From contig CAIUGQ010000497.1 in the NCBI GenBank assembly GCA_903898725.1, positions 1 to 17,181 on the forward strand: DNA of 17,181 nucleotides. The letters are read 5' to 3'. The DNA comes from an uncultured Burkholderiales bacterium. Lineage in GTDB: Bacteria; Pseudomonadota; Gammaproteobacteria; Burkholderiales; Burkholderiaceae_E. Made by a program: the position numbers and the translations under genes. The notes under the pieces are model-generated. The model was given only the letters and a program-made list of their open reading frames with translations. It had not been told where the DNA came from and did not search any database. Shown piece by piece: positions 6,429-13,930 of the stretch. Each line of letters begins with the position of its first letter. Positions within the stretch are counted from its first letter, which is position 1.

Positions 6429-7214
6429 TCAGGCGAACGACAGCGACAGCGACCCGATCGGCCCGTAGTCCGCGACGAAGGCGTCGCCCGGCGCGACCGC
6501 CACCGGCACGACGCAGGTGCCGGTGGTGACGATGTCGCCGGCGGCGAGCCCCGGGCCGTGCACGCGCAGCTCGTTGGCGATCCACGCGAGCGCGGTCCGC
6601 GGATCGCCGAGCGCTGCGGCACCGGTGCCCTCGGCGACCGTGCGCCCGCCGATCGCGGCCCGCACCGGGTGCGCGGCGAGGTCGCGCACGCGCCAGTCGT
6701 CGGTGGTCGCCGGACCCACCACCAGCCAGCAGGCGCAGGCGTCGTCGGCGATGAGCTGCGCCGCACCGACGCTCACGAAGTCCGTGTAGCGCGAGTCGGG
6801 CACCTCGACCGAGGGATGCAGCGACCGGACCGCGTCCATCGTCTCCTCGAGCGAGTACGGCGCCTCGCGCATCGGCAGCGCGCGCCCCATCCGGAACGCG
6901 AACTCGACTTCCGCGACGCGCATCGAATTGCCCTCGAGCGGCACGACCGCGCCGGGCGCCAGCACGCGCTCGCGCAGCATCCGGCCGGCGATGGGTCCGT
7001 CGACGTTGATGTGGCGCTGGCCGGCGACGCTGGTGGCGGCGATCTTCCAGCCGACCACCGGCTGGCCGGCGCGCAGCGCGAGCGCGGCCTGCACGGCGTA
7101 GCCTTCGGTGCGGTCCGCGGGACGGCAGGCCGGCGGCAGCGCGTCGATGCGGCTGCGGGCGGACCAGTGTCTCCAGAGCAGGGCGGCGGCGTCGGAGACG
7201 GCGGCAGGGGTCAT
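6429..7214 (-). CDS. 2-keto-4-pentenoate hydratase family protein (MhpD-like)
   Basis: 261 residues, usual length. Family enzymes of the fumarylacetoacetate hydrolase fold add water to 2-hydroxypentadienoate in meta-cleavage pathways; close relatives are 4-oxalocrotonate decarboxylases. Metal ligands of the MhpD type are present: E102-x-E104 in A-E-V-E-F-A-F and E137 in V-E-V-P-D-S-R-Y. V-G-W-K-I-A-A-T-S at 54-62 and T-G-T-C late in the protein are further family motifs. No extradiol dioxygenase, aldolase or acylating aldehyde dehydrogenase lies in the window, so it is isolated from the rest of such a pathway. ATG 7214 lacks a clear ribosome binding site. It is read in the same direction as the TetR-Bug-amidase unit, 61 bases upstream of it. 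Confidence 0.85.
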   Translation of the reverse strand: MTPAAVSDAAALLWRHWSARSRIDALPPACRPADRTEGYAVQAALALRAGQPVVGWKIAATSVAGQRHINVDGPIAGRMLRERVLAPGAVVPLEGNSMRVAEVEFAFRMGRALPMREAPYSLEETMDAVRSLHPSVEVPDSRYTDFVSVGAAQLIADDACACWLVVGPATTDDWRVRDLAAHPVRAAIGGRTVAEGTGAAALGDPRTALAWIANELRVHGPGLAAGDIVTTGTCVVPVAVAPGDAFVADYGPIGSLSLSFA

Positions 7215-7268
7215 GGCGGGCGCATCCGGTGACGGTGGGGGCGACCGATGCTACGCGAGCGCGGCCGC

Positions 7269-7283
7269 CGGGTCCTGGACCCG
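7269..7283. repeat. Inverted repeat CGGGTCC-T-GGACCCG
   Basis: Perfect 7-base arms with a single central base, in the 135-base divergent spacer (7215-7349) between the hydratase and the EamA permease. Its position suits an operator serving either gene. No strong promoter is visible in this spacer. Confidence 0.4.
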
Positions 7284-7349
7284 CCCCGCATGCATGGAAC
7301 GACCCGCCGCGACGACAGACCGCCCGCTTCGTGGCACCCTCGCCCTCCC

Positions 7350-8261
7350 ATGCTCGTCTGGCTCCCCGCCTCGCTTCTCGCCGGCCTCTTCCAGGCCTGG
7401 CGCACCGCGCTGCAGCACCGGCTGCGCGGCGAGCTCACCGTCAACGGCGCGGGCCTGGTGCGCTACGCCTACGGCGCCCCGGTGGCGGTGGTGCTGGTGG
7501 CCGTCTACTTCGCGATGCTGGGCCTGGCCTTCCCCGCGCTCGACGCCGAGTACCTCGGCTGGTGCGCGGCCGCCGGCCTCGCGCAGATCCTCGGCACCAA
7601 CCTGCTGATCCTCGCGTTCTCGTACCGCAACTTCGTCGTCGGCACCGCCTTCGCCAAGACCGAGACGGTCCAGGCCGCGGTGTTCGCCTGGCTGGTGCTG
7701 GGCGAGCGGCTGACCGGGCTCGTCGTGGCCGGCATCGTCGCCGGGGTGGCCGGCGTGCTGGTGCTCGCGCTCGGCGGCAGGAAGCTCTCGCCGCGCGAGA
7801 TCATGGCCTCGCTGGTGCAGCCCGCCGCCCTCTGCGGACTCGGCACCGGCGCGCTCTTCTCGCTGACCGGCGTGATGGTCAAGCGCGCCACGCTGCACCT
7901 GACGATGCCCGATCCGGTGGCCGAGGCGCTGGTCACGCTGCTGGTCGTGCTGCTGCTGCAGACCGCGATGCTCGGCACCTACGTCGCGATCCGCGAGCCG
8001 GCGACCTGGCGCCGCGTGGCCGAGACCTGGCGCGTCTCCGGCCAGGTCGGCCTGCTGGCCGCGCTCGGCTCGGCCTGCTGGTTCACCGGCTTCGCGACCG
8101 CGCCGGTCGCGCTGGTGCGGGTCGTCGGGCAGGTCGAGGTGCTGTTCACCCTCGGCTTCTCTCGGCTGATGCTGCGCGAGCCGACGAAGTCGCACGAGGT
8201 GCTCGGCCTGCTGCTGGTGACCGCCGGGGTGGTGCTCGCGCTGCTCGGCGCGCTCGGCTGA
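7350..8261 (+). CDS. EamA/DMT superfamily permease
   Basis: 303 residues with about ten hydrophobic segments arranged as two EamA repeats (about 1-140 and 155-303), the usual plan for drug/metabolite transporters. The ends of both repeats show the characteristic helix containing an E-R or E-P after a Leu-rich stretch (V-L-G-E-R-L-T near 113-119 and L-M-L-R-E-P-T near 273-279). It sits in the inner membrane and likely exports a small metabolite; substrate unknown. The reading frame is open upstream to an ATG at 7248, but the membrane protein proper begins at ATG 7350, so that start was chosen. No ribosome binding site is seen for either. It is followed by the esterase after 83 bases, possibly with its own promoter. 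Confidence 0.8.
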   Translation: MLVWLPASLLAGLFQAWRTALQHRLRGELTVNGAGLVRYAYGAPVAVVLVAVYFAMLGLAFPALDAEYLGWCAAAGLAQILGTNLLILAFSYRNFVVGTAFAKTETVQAAVFAWLVLGERLTGLVVAGIVAGVAGVLVLALGGRKLSPREIMASLVQPAALCGLGTGALFSLTGVMVKRATLHLTMPDPVAEALVTLLVVLLLQTAMLGTYVAIREPATWRRVAETWRVSGQVGLLAALGSACWFTGFATAPVALVRVVGQVEVLFTLGFSRLMLREPTKSHEVLGLLLVTAGVVLALLGALG

Positions 8262-8291
8262 TCGACGCCGGGCCCGGGTCGGCACCGGGCA

Positions 8292-8297
8292 TAGAAT
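8292..8297 (+). promoter_or_regulatory. -10-like TAGAAT before the esterase
   Basis: TAGAAT (four of six to five of six consensus positions depending on register) lies 47 bases before ATG 8345 in the gap after the EamA gene. No clear -35 is seen. GGAG at 8333-8336 is the ribosome binding site, 8 bases before the ATG. Confidence 0.3.
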
Positions 8298-8344
8298 CGA
8301 ACGACGACGCCGCCCGACGACCGCGGCCTTTCCGGAGACCCACC

Positions 8345-9280
8345 ATGCTGCACCCCCAGGCCCGCGCGCTGCTCGACCTCATCGCCAAGAGCGGCATCCC
8401 GCCCACCCACACCCTCACCCCGGTCGAGGCGCGCCGCTTCTACGTCGAGCGCCGCCGCTTCACCCAGCCCGACGCGCCGGCGCTGCCGGTCGTGCGCGAC
8501 CTCGTCGCCGACGGGCCCGCCGGCCCGATCCCGGTGCGCTTCTACCGGCCGGTCGACGGCGGGCATGCGCTGCCGGTGCTGGTCTACTTCCACGGCGGCG
8601 GCTGGGTGATCGGCGACCTCGACACCCATGACGTGCTCTGCCGCGAGCTCGCGCTCGGCGCCGGCTGCGCGGTCGTCTCGGTCGACTACCGCATGGGCCC
8701 CGAGCACCGCTTCCCCGCCGCGGTCGACGACTGCATCGCGGCCACCCGCTGGGTCCGCGAGCACGCGCCCACGCTCGGCATCGACCGGTCGCGGCTCGCG
8801 GTCGGCGGCGACAGTGCCGGCGGCAACCTCGCGGCGGTGGTCGCGCTCGCCGCGCGCGACGCCGGCGACCTGCCGATCGCCTACCAGCTGCTGATCTACC
8901 CGGCCACCGACCAGCGCCGCATCGCGCCCTCCCACACGACAAACGCGCAGGGCTACCTGCTGACCGCCGACTCGATGCGCTACTACCACGACCACTACAT
9001 CGACGACCCGAAGCACGACCTCGACTGGCGCGCCTCGCCGCTGCTGGCCGAGAGCCTTGCCGGCCTGCCGCCGGCGCTGGTGCTGGTCGCCGGCTACGAC
9101 CCGCTGCGCGACGAGGGCGTTCAGTACGCGCAGCGCATGACCGAGGCGGGATGCAAGGCGACGCTGGTGAGCTTCGAGCGGATGATCCACGGCTTCCTCC
9201 CGATGGGCCGCGCGATCGACGAGGCGAACGAGGCGGTCGCGCTGTGCGCGGCGGCACTCAAGCGGGGGCTGGGCGCCTAG
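8345..9280 (+). CDS. Alpha/beta hydrolase, HSL-type esterase/lipase
   Basis: 311 residues, normal for the hormone-sensitive-lipase (bacterial family IV) group. All key elements are visible: oxyanion-hole H-G-G-G-W at 83-87, nucleophile S157 in G-D-S-A-G-G-N, acid D252 in Y-D-P-L-R-D-E-G, and H282 in M-I-H-G-F. There is no signal peptide, so it is cytoplasmic. It probably hydrolyses short-chain esters; the physiological substrate is unknown. GGAG 8 bases before ATG 8345 supports the start. An MFS permease begins 9 bases after its stop, so the two are likely co-transcribed, suggesting that the permease exports or imports a compound the esterase handles (inference). Confidence 0.92.
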   Translation: MLHPQARALLDLIAKSGIPPTHTLTPVEARRFYVERRRFTQPDAPALPVVRDLVADGPAGPIPVRFYRPVDGGHALPVLVYFHGGGWVIGDLDTHDVLCRELALGAGCAVVSVDYRMGPEHRFPAAVDDCIAATRWVREHAPTLGIDRSRLAVGGDSAGGNLAAVVALAARDAGDLPIAYQLLIYPATDQRRIAPSHTTNAQGYLLTADSMRYYHDHYIDDPKHDLDWRASPLLAESLAGLPPALVLVAGYDPLRDEGVQYAQRMTEAGCKATLVSFERMIHGFLPMGRAIDEANEAVALCAAALKRGLGA

Positions 9281-9289
9281 GCGGCGGCG

Positions 9290-10504
9290 ATGTCCGTTCC
9301 ACCCGCGCCCGGCTCGCACGCCGGCGCGACATCGTCGCGCGCCCGCGCCACGCTGCTGGTCGCGCTGATCGCCTACGGGCTGGTCACGATGACGATCTGC
9401 CTGCCCTCGATGCAGGAGTGGGGCGCGATCCTCGCGGCGTCGCCCGGCGCCGTCCAGCTCACCTTCAGCGCGTACGTGCTCGCGTACGGCGCGCTGCAGC
9501 TCGTCTACGGCCCGCTGTCGGACCGGCTCGGCCGCCGGCCGCTGATGCTCCTGGGCCTCGCGGTCGCGGGCGTCGCGTCGGCGGCCGGCGCCTTCGCCAC
9601 CGGCATCGAGGCCCTGGTCGCGGCACGCACGCTGCAGGGCGTGGGCTGCGCGGCATGCACCGTGCTCGGCCGCGCCGCGATCCAGGACGCGTTCGACGGC
9701 CCCGCGCGCACCCGCGTGATGGCCCAGGTCGGCATGGCGATGGGCCTGTGCCCGCCGCTGGCGACCGTGATCGGCGGCCAGCTCCACGCGCGCATCGGCT
9801 GGCAGGCGAACTTCGTGCTGCTCACGCTGCTCGCCGTGGTGCTCGCCTTCGCCACCGTGCGCGGCCTGCCCGCGGTCGCCGCGCGGCCGCGCGGCGACAC
9901 GCACTGGCTGCGCGAGATGGGCGATGCGTTCGCACGGCTCGGGCGCGAACGCGCCTTCGTGCTCAACGTCGCCGTGCTGGGCCTGTCGGTGGGCGCGTTC
10001 TACGCCTTCCTCGCCGGCGCACCGCTGGTGCTCAAGGCCTACGGCGTCGGCCCCGGCGAGGTGGGCTTCTACGTGATGGTCGCGCCGCTGTCGTACGTGT
10101 TCGGCAACTTCCTGACGAGCCGCCTCGCGCGCCACGGCCATGACATGCGGATGCGCGCCGTCGGTCAGGCGCTGACGCTGGCCGGCATCGTCATCATGAT
10201 CGTGCTCGCGCTGCTCGATGTGCGCACCGGCTTCGCGTTCACCGGTCCGCTGGTGCTCTTCGGCATCGGCCACGGCCTGCTGATGCCGCCGACGCTCGCC
10301 GCCACCGTCGGCCTGATGCCGGCGCTGGCCGGCGCGGCCGCCGGCATCGCCGGCGTGTCGCAGCAGCTCGTCGGCGCCGTCGGCGGCTATGCGGTGGGCT
10401 GGGTGCCGCAGGACGGGCCGGTGGGCCTCGGCCTGCTGATGGCGGCGTTCACGCTCGGGGCGATCGCGGCGCAGGCGATGCTGCCGGGGGCGCGGGGGCG
10501 CTGA
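9290..10504 (+). CDS. MFS permease, Bcr/CflA-like
   Basis: 404 residues, twelve predicted membrane helices. MFS motif A is clear between helices 2 and 3 (G-P-L-S-D-R-L-G-R-R-P), and the overall pattern fits the Bcr/CflA drug-efflux group (DHA1). In the first helix the group usually has D-M-Y-L-P; here the equivalent is T-I-C-L-P, so the membrane acidic residue is missing. Substrate unknown. It begins 9 bases after the esterase stop with only a weak GGCGGCG-type ribosome binding site, which suggests dependence on upstream translation. A second permease of the same group follows after 82 bases. Confidence 0.87.
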   Translation: MSVPPAPGSHAGATSSRARATLLVALIAYGLVTMTICLPSMQEWGAILAASPGAVQLTFSAYVLAYGALQLVYGPLSDRLGRRPLMLLGLAVAGVASAAGAFATGIEALVAARTLQGVGCAACTVLGRAAIQDAFDGPARTRVMAQVGMAMGLCPPLATVIGGQLHARIGWQANFVLLTLLAVVLAFATVRGLPAVAARPRGDTHWLREMGDAFARLGRERAFVLNVAVLGLSVGAFYAFLAGAPLVLKAYGVGPGEVGFYVMVAPLSYVFGNFLTSRLARHGHDMRMRAVGQALTLAGIVIMIVLALLDVRTGFAFTGPLVLFGIGHGLLMPPTLAATVGLMPALAGAAAGIAGVSQQLVGAVGGYAVGWVPQDGPVGLGLLMAAFTLGAIAAQAMLPGARGR

Positions 10505-10561
10505 ACGCGCTGAAGGCGGATCGAGCAGGCCGTCGCACGCACGGGCAGCGCCGCCGTTTCA

Positions 10562-10585
10562 GTGACCCGCCGCGCGGTCCGTCAC
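10562..10585. promoter_or_regulatory. Inverted repeat GTGAC-N14-GTCAC before the second MFS gene
   Basis: Perfect 5-base arms end 1 base before ATG 10587, in an 82-base gap. No Shine-Dalgarno is visible between the repeat and the ATG. It could be an operator or a hairpin covering the start; short arms make chance occurrence possible. Confidence 0.3.
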
Positions 10586-10586
10586 A

Positions 10587-11783
10587 ATGTCGCCCGTGCC
10601 CCGGACCCCGCCTCGCCTCCTCACCCTCACGCTGCTGACCGCGCTGTCGGCGCTGACCCTGAACATGGTGCTGCCCTCGCTGCCATCGATGGCACGCGAC
10701 CTGGCCGCGCGCGAATCGGTGACGGCGCTCGCGGTGTCGGGCTACATGCTGGCGTCGGCGGGGTTCCAGCTGGTGCTCGGCCCGCTCTCGGACCGGTTCG
10801 GCCGCCGCCCGATCATGCTCGGTGCCCTGACGATCTTCTCCGTGGCATCGCTGGGCTGCATGGTCGCGCAGGACGTCGCCGTGCTGCTGGCCTGCCGCGT
10901 GATGCAGGCCGTCGTCGTCGCGGGGACAGTCGTGTCCAGCGCGGTGATCCGCGACCGGTTCTCGGCCACCGAGTCGGCCGCCAAGCTGAGCGTGATCGCC
11001 ACCGCCATGGCGGCGGCGCCGATGCTCGGGCCCATGCTGGGGGGCCTTCTTGACGTGACGCTGGGCTGGCGCTCGGTGTTCGCGCTGTACGCCGGTCTGG
11101 GCGGCGCGCTGCTGGTGCTGGCCTGGGTCGACATGGGCGAGACCCGCGCACCCGGGCGGCCCCCGCCGAAGTGGCGCGACTGGCTGGACCTGCTGCGATC
11201 GGCCCGGTACTGGTCCTATGTGCTGTGCACCGCCTTCTCGGTCGGTGCCTTCTTCGTGTTCGTCACCGGTGTGCCCTACGTGGGCGCGGCCACCTGGGGC
11301 CTGTCGCCCGCCGAAGTGGGCGTCGGCGTGGGGTCGATCACCAGCGGCTTCCTCATCGGCGCGGCCATCAGTGCGCGCCAGGCCCGCCGCCTCGGCATGG
11401 GTGTGCTGCTGCTGTCGGGCCGCGCGGTGTCGGTGACCGGAATGGCGGTGGCCCTGGCGGTGTTCGCGGCCGGGGTGTCGCACCCGCTTGCGCTCTTCGG
11501 GCTGACGGTCTTCGTCGGCCTGGGCAATGGGCTGACGCTGCCCACGTCCAACGCCGGCACCATGTCGGTCCGCCCCGCGCTGGCGGGCACGGCCGCGGGG
11601 CTGAGCGGCGCCCTGTCCCTGGCGCTCGGGGCGGTGCTGAGCACGCTGACGGCGGTGGTGGTCGAGCGCTCCGCCACGCCCGTCGCCTTGCTGACCCTCC
11701 TCATGGGCTGCACGCTGCTGTCGCTCGTGGCCGCGCTCGTGGCCATCCGCCTGGAGCGAGGCGCGTCACCCGGCGTCGGCTAG
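10587..11783 (+). CDS. MFS permease, Bcr/CflA-like (second copy)
   Basis: 398 residues with twelve predicted helices. Motif A is G-P-L-S-D-R-F-G-R-R-P near residues 65-75, and helix 1 ends N-M-V-L-P-S-L-P where Bcr/CflA proteins usually have D-M-Y-L-P-A-L-P, so the acidic residue is Asn. It is related to, but clearly diverged from, the preceding permease, so this is an old duplication or separate recruitment, not a recent tandem copy. Substrate unknown. The start is uncertain: ATG 10587 has no ribosome binding site and a GTG three codons later is possible. It is convergent with the hydrolase-fold gene at 11817. Confidence 0.86.
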   Translation: MSPVPRTPPRLLTLTLLTALSALTLNMVLPSLPSMARDLAARESVTALAVSGYMLASAGFQLVLGPLSDRFGRRPIMLGALTIFSVASLGCMVAQDVAVLLACRVMQAVVVAGTVVSSAVIRDRFSATESAAKLSVIATAMAAAPMLGPMLGGLLDVTLGWRSVFALYAGLGGALLVLAWVDMGETRAPGRPPPKWRDWLDLLRSARYWSYVLCTAFSVGAFFVFVTGVPYVGAATWGLSPAEVGVGVGSITSGFLIGAAISARQARRLGMGVLLLSGRAVSVTGMAVALAVFAAGVSHPLALFGLTVFVGLGNGLTLPTSNAGTMSVRPALAGTAAGLSGALSLALGAVLSTLTAVVVERSATPVALLTLLMGCTLLSLVAALVAIRLERGASPGVG

Positions 11784-11793
11784 CCTGCGGCCA

Positions 11794-11809
11794 CGTTCCC
11801 GCGGGAACG
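11794..11809. terminator. 16-bp perfect palindrome between convergent genes
   Basis: CGTTCCCGCGGGAACG is perfectly self-complementary and lies in the 33-base gap between the MFS stop (11783) and the hydrolase stop (11817). A loop-less palindrome makes a poor intrinsic terminator and no T-tract follows. A DNA-binding protein site or a cruciform-type terminator are alternatives. Confidence 0.4.
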
Positions 11810-11816
11810 CCGCGAC

Positions 11817-12629
11817 TCAGTCCGGATCGGCGCGCAGGAACGCCTCGACTTCCCGCGCGAACGCCTCCGGCATCTGGTCCGGCAGCGGGATGCCACCACC
11901 TTCGATGTCCACGATCCGCGCATCGTGCAGGTGCGCACACAGCGCCTCGGCCTGCGGCGCCGCGAACGGATCGGCCGTCGCGCGCAGCAGCAGCGTCGGC
12001 TGCCGGATGCGGTCGATCCGCGTCTCCATCGCGTAGGCGGCCACCACGTGATGGCCGGTGGCGGGCTCGCCGTGCGCGCGCAGCGCGTCGACCACGAAGG
12101 CCTGCAGCAGCTCGGGCCGATCAGCCGGGTAGTACGGCTGCCGCTGCGCCCAGAGCGACTGCAGGTGGCCACCGTCGGCATCGGGGTGCATCACGTCGAC
12201 CGGAGGCGGCCGAAGCCGTCGCCGCTCGCGGCCCGCCGCATCGACCCAGGGCGTGGACGACAGCACCAGCCGTCGCACCCGATCGCCTCGGCTCGCGGCC
12301 ATCTCGATGGCGACGACGCCGCCGGTGTGATGACCGACGAGGTCGACGAGGTCCACGCCCATCGCATCGAGCAGTGCATGCGCGGCCGCGGCCCAGCGCT
12401 CGATCGTCGGCGGCCAGGGCGGCGGCGGCGAGTCGCCGAAGCCCACCGTGTCCATCGCGATCGCGAAGCGATGCGCGCCCAGCCGTGGCAGCACCGCCTC
12501 GTACTCGAACCAGCTGCGCGGAGTCTGGTGCAGCAGCAGCACCGCGGGCGCAGCGGGGGTGCCGCAGGTGGCGACGTGGATCGGGCCGACCGCGGTATCG
12601 ACGAAGCGGCGGCGAATCGGTGGGGTCAT
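11817..12629 (-). CDS. Alpha/beta-hydrolase-fold protein with non-canonical active site
   Basis: 270 residues, normal for the fold. The early strand reads L-L-L-H-Q-T-P-R-S-W (32-40), the equivalent of the H-G-x-P oxyanion loop. The nucleophile elbow is G99-H-H-T-G103, so His101 replaces the expected Ser/Asp/Cys. The acid-position D220 is present (A-T-A-D-P-F), but the place usually holding the catalytic His (G-G-G-H) reads G-G-G-I, with Ile247. The fold is therefore supported while standard esterase chemistry is not. It may be a binding protein or use another mechanism. No signal peptide. It lies 49 bases downstream of truD in the same direction and may share its transcript. ATG 12629 has no clear ribosome binding site. 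Confidence 0.82.
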   Translation of the reverse strand: MTPPIRRRFVDTAVGPIHVATCGTPAAPAVLLLHQTPRSWFEYEAVLPRLGAHRFAIAMDTVGFGDSPPPPWPPTIERWAAAAHALLDAMGVDLVDLVGHHTGGVVAIEMAASRGDRVRRLVLSSTPWVDAAGRERRRLRPPPVDVMHPDADGGHLQSLWAQRQPYYPADRPELLQAFVVDALRAHGEPATGHHVVAAYAMETRIDRIRQPTLLLRATADPFAAPQAEALCAHLHDARIVDIEGGGIPLPDQMPEAFAREVEAFLRADPD

Positions 12630-12678
12630 GCGCGGCGGGATCGTGCGGATCGAAGGCCGGTCGGTGTGCAGGCCACCG

Positions 12679-13692
12679 TCATCCTTCGGCCGCAGGCTCG
12701 TTCTCCGCGAACCGGTCGGGCTCGGTGGTGACGAGGATCTCGTTCAGCACCGTCGTCGCGTAGGTCCCGGCGCGCAGCGAGAACGTGAGCACCAGCCGGT
12801 CGGCCTGCGGCCAGTCCCACGACATGTCCGCCGGGCGCGCCACCAGGGCGCGGCGCTCCTGATCCAGACCGGCGTACTCCATGCCGCCGCACAGCGTCGC
12901 ATGACGTTCGGCCACGCCGTTCTCCAGCGCCTGCGCCTGGTCGGTGGTGCTCACCCGCCCCCGTCCCCAGAGCGGCCCGGTGGGCACGCCCGCCTCGTCC
13001 ATCACGTCACCGGGCAGGGTCCGGCCCCAGAGCCCCTGCCCGATCCGCAGCGCCAGCACCTCGTTGAAGACGAAGGAGCGCACCGCCGACAGGTAGAGAC
13101 CCTTCTTCTTCGGGTTGCGCACGCGGGTCTCGCGCGCCAGCATCGCGCGGCCCTGCTCGACGTTGCCGCCGCCGTGGCCGAAGCGCTGCGCGCCGAAGTA
13201 GTTGGGCACGCCCTGCGACGCGACCGCCTGGAGATTCGCCTCGATGGCCTCGCGCGCACCGGTCACGTCACGCAGCACGATGCGGAACCGGTTGCCCTGC
13301 AGGTCGCCGGGGCGCAGCTTCTTCGCATGACGACCCTGGCTCAGCACCTTGAACTCCGGGTGCTCGAGCCGGGTCAGGTCGGGCGTCTCGCCCTTCGGCA
13401 GGTAGATGCTGAACCACTGGCGCGTGATCGCGTAGCGGTCCTTCAGGCCGGCATAGCCCACGTCCACGTCCTGCACCCCGGCGGCCTCGGCCAGCCGCTG
13501 CGCGACGAAGGCGGTGTTGGCACCGTTCTTCTCGATGTCCAGCCAGAGGTGCTCGCCCGCGCCGGAGGGGGGCTGCAGCGGCAGCTCGGTGACGATGAAG
13601 TCCTCGTTGAGGACCTTCAGGGTGGCGCGGGCGCCGCTGGCCGGATAGGCGTTGGGCCACTGCGGCAGGGTGGTGTATCGGGGGGTGTTCAT
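12679..13692 (-). CDS. truD: tRNA pseudouridine(13) synthase TruD
   Basis: 337 residues, close to the E. coli protein (349). TruD converts U13 of certain tRNAs (tRNA-Glu in E. coli) to pseudouridine. The catalytic Asp is D85 in A-G-L-K-D-R-Y-A-I-T, and the second signature P-N-Y-F-G-A-Q-R-F-G is at 163-172. The TRUD insertion domain follows, from about 150 to 300, and the C-terminal R-A-G-T-Y-A-T strand is present. The frame is open further upstream, but ATG 13692 (M-N-T-P-R-Y) begins at the point where TruD homologues start. No strong ribosome binding site is seen. Downstream is the hydrolase-fold gene, not surE as in E. coli. Confidence 0.95.
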   Translation of the reverse strand: MNTPRYTTLPQWPNAYPASGARATLKVLNEDFIVTELPLQPPSGAGEHLWLDIEKNGANTAFVAQRLAEAAGVQDVDVGYAGLKDRYAITRQWFSIYLPKGETPDLTRLEHPEFKVLSQGRHAKKLRPGDLQGNRFRIVLRDVTGAREAIEANLQAVASQGVPNYFGAQRFGHGGGNVEQGRAMLARETRVRNPKKKGLYLSAVRSFVFNEVLALRIGQGLWGRTLPGDVMDEAGVPTGPLWGRGRVSTTDQAQALENGVAERHATLCGGMEYAGLDQERRALVARPADMSWDWPQADRLVLTFSLRAGTYATTVLNEILVTTEPDRFAENEPAAEG

Positions 13693-13930
13693 GAGGGGGC
13701 TGACGGCACCGGCTGTGGATCGGGACAGGTCGCCCGGCCGGCCAGGGAGCGTCCGGACCGTGATTATCCCCCCGTCCACAGGCCTGGACGTGCGCCGACC
13801 GATCCGGACCGGACGCTCGAGGGCGGCCGGACCCCTGAAGGCACAATCCGGGCACACTGCCGTCATCCGACCAGGCCGGCTCGGGGCGAGGCCATCGGCT
13901 TCGAGTTGTCACCGACTCGGGAGATCGCGC
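13693..13930. promoter_or_regulatory. Divergent promoter region truD / hybrid kinase
   Basis: This 238-base spacer has no gene of its own. Leftward, GATAAT (13763-13768) is a one-mismatch -10 for truD, about 70 bases before its ATG; no good -35. Rightward, CACAAT (13842-13847) is a weaker -10 candidate for the kinase. The 9-mer TCCGGACCG occurs at 13752-13760 and again at 13803-13811, 51 bases apart, about five helical turns. GGGAG near 13918-13923 is the kinase ribosome binding site, about 7 bases before ATG 13931. Confidence 0.4.

Noticed and set aside
7229..9280. 683-residue plus-strand frame ending with the esterase
   Set aside because: The first 372 residues are an out-of-frame reading of the EamA gene; the esterase starts at ATG 8345 with its own ribosome binding site.
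7979..10273. 764-residue minus-strand open frame opposite the esterase and first MFS gene
   Set aside because: His/Arg/Ala-rich, no recognisable domain, lies opposite two genes with intact motifs.
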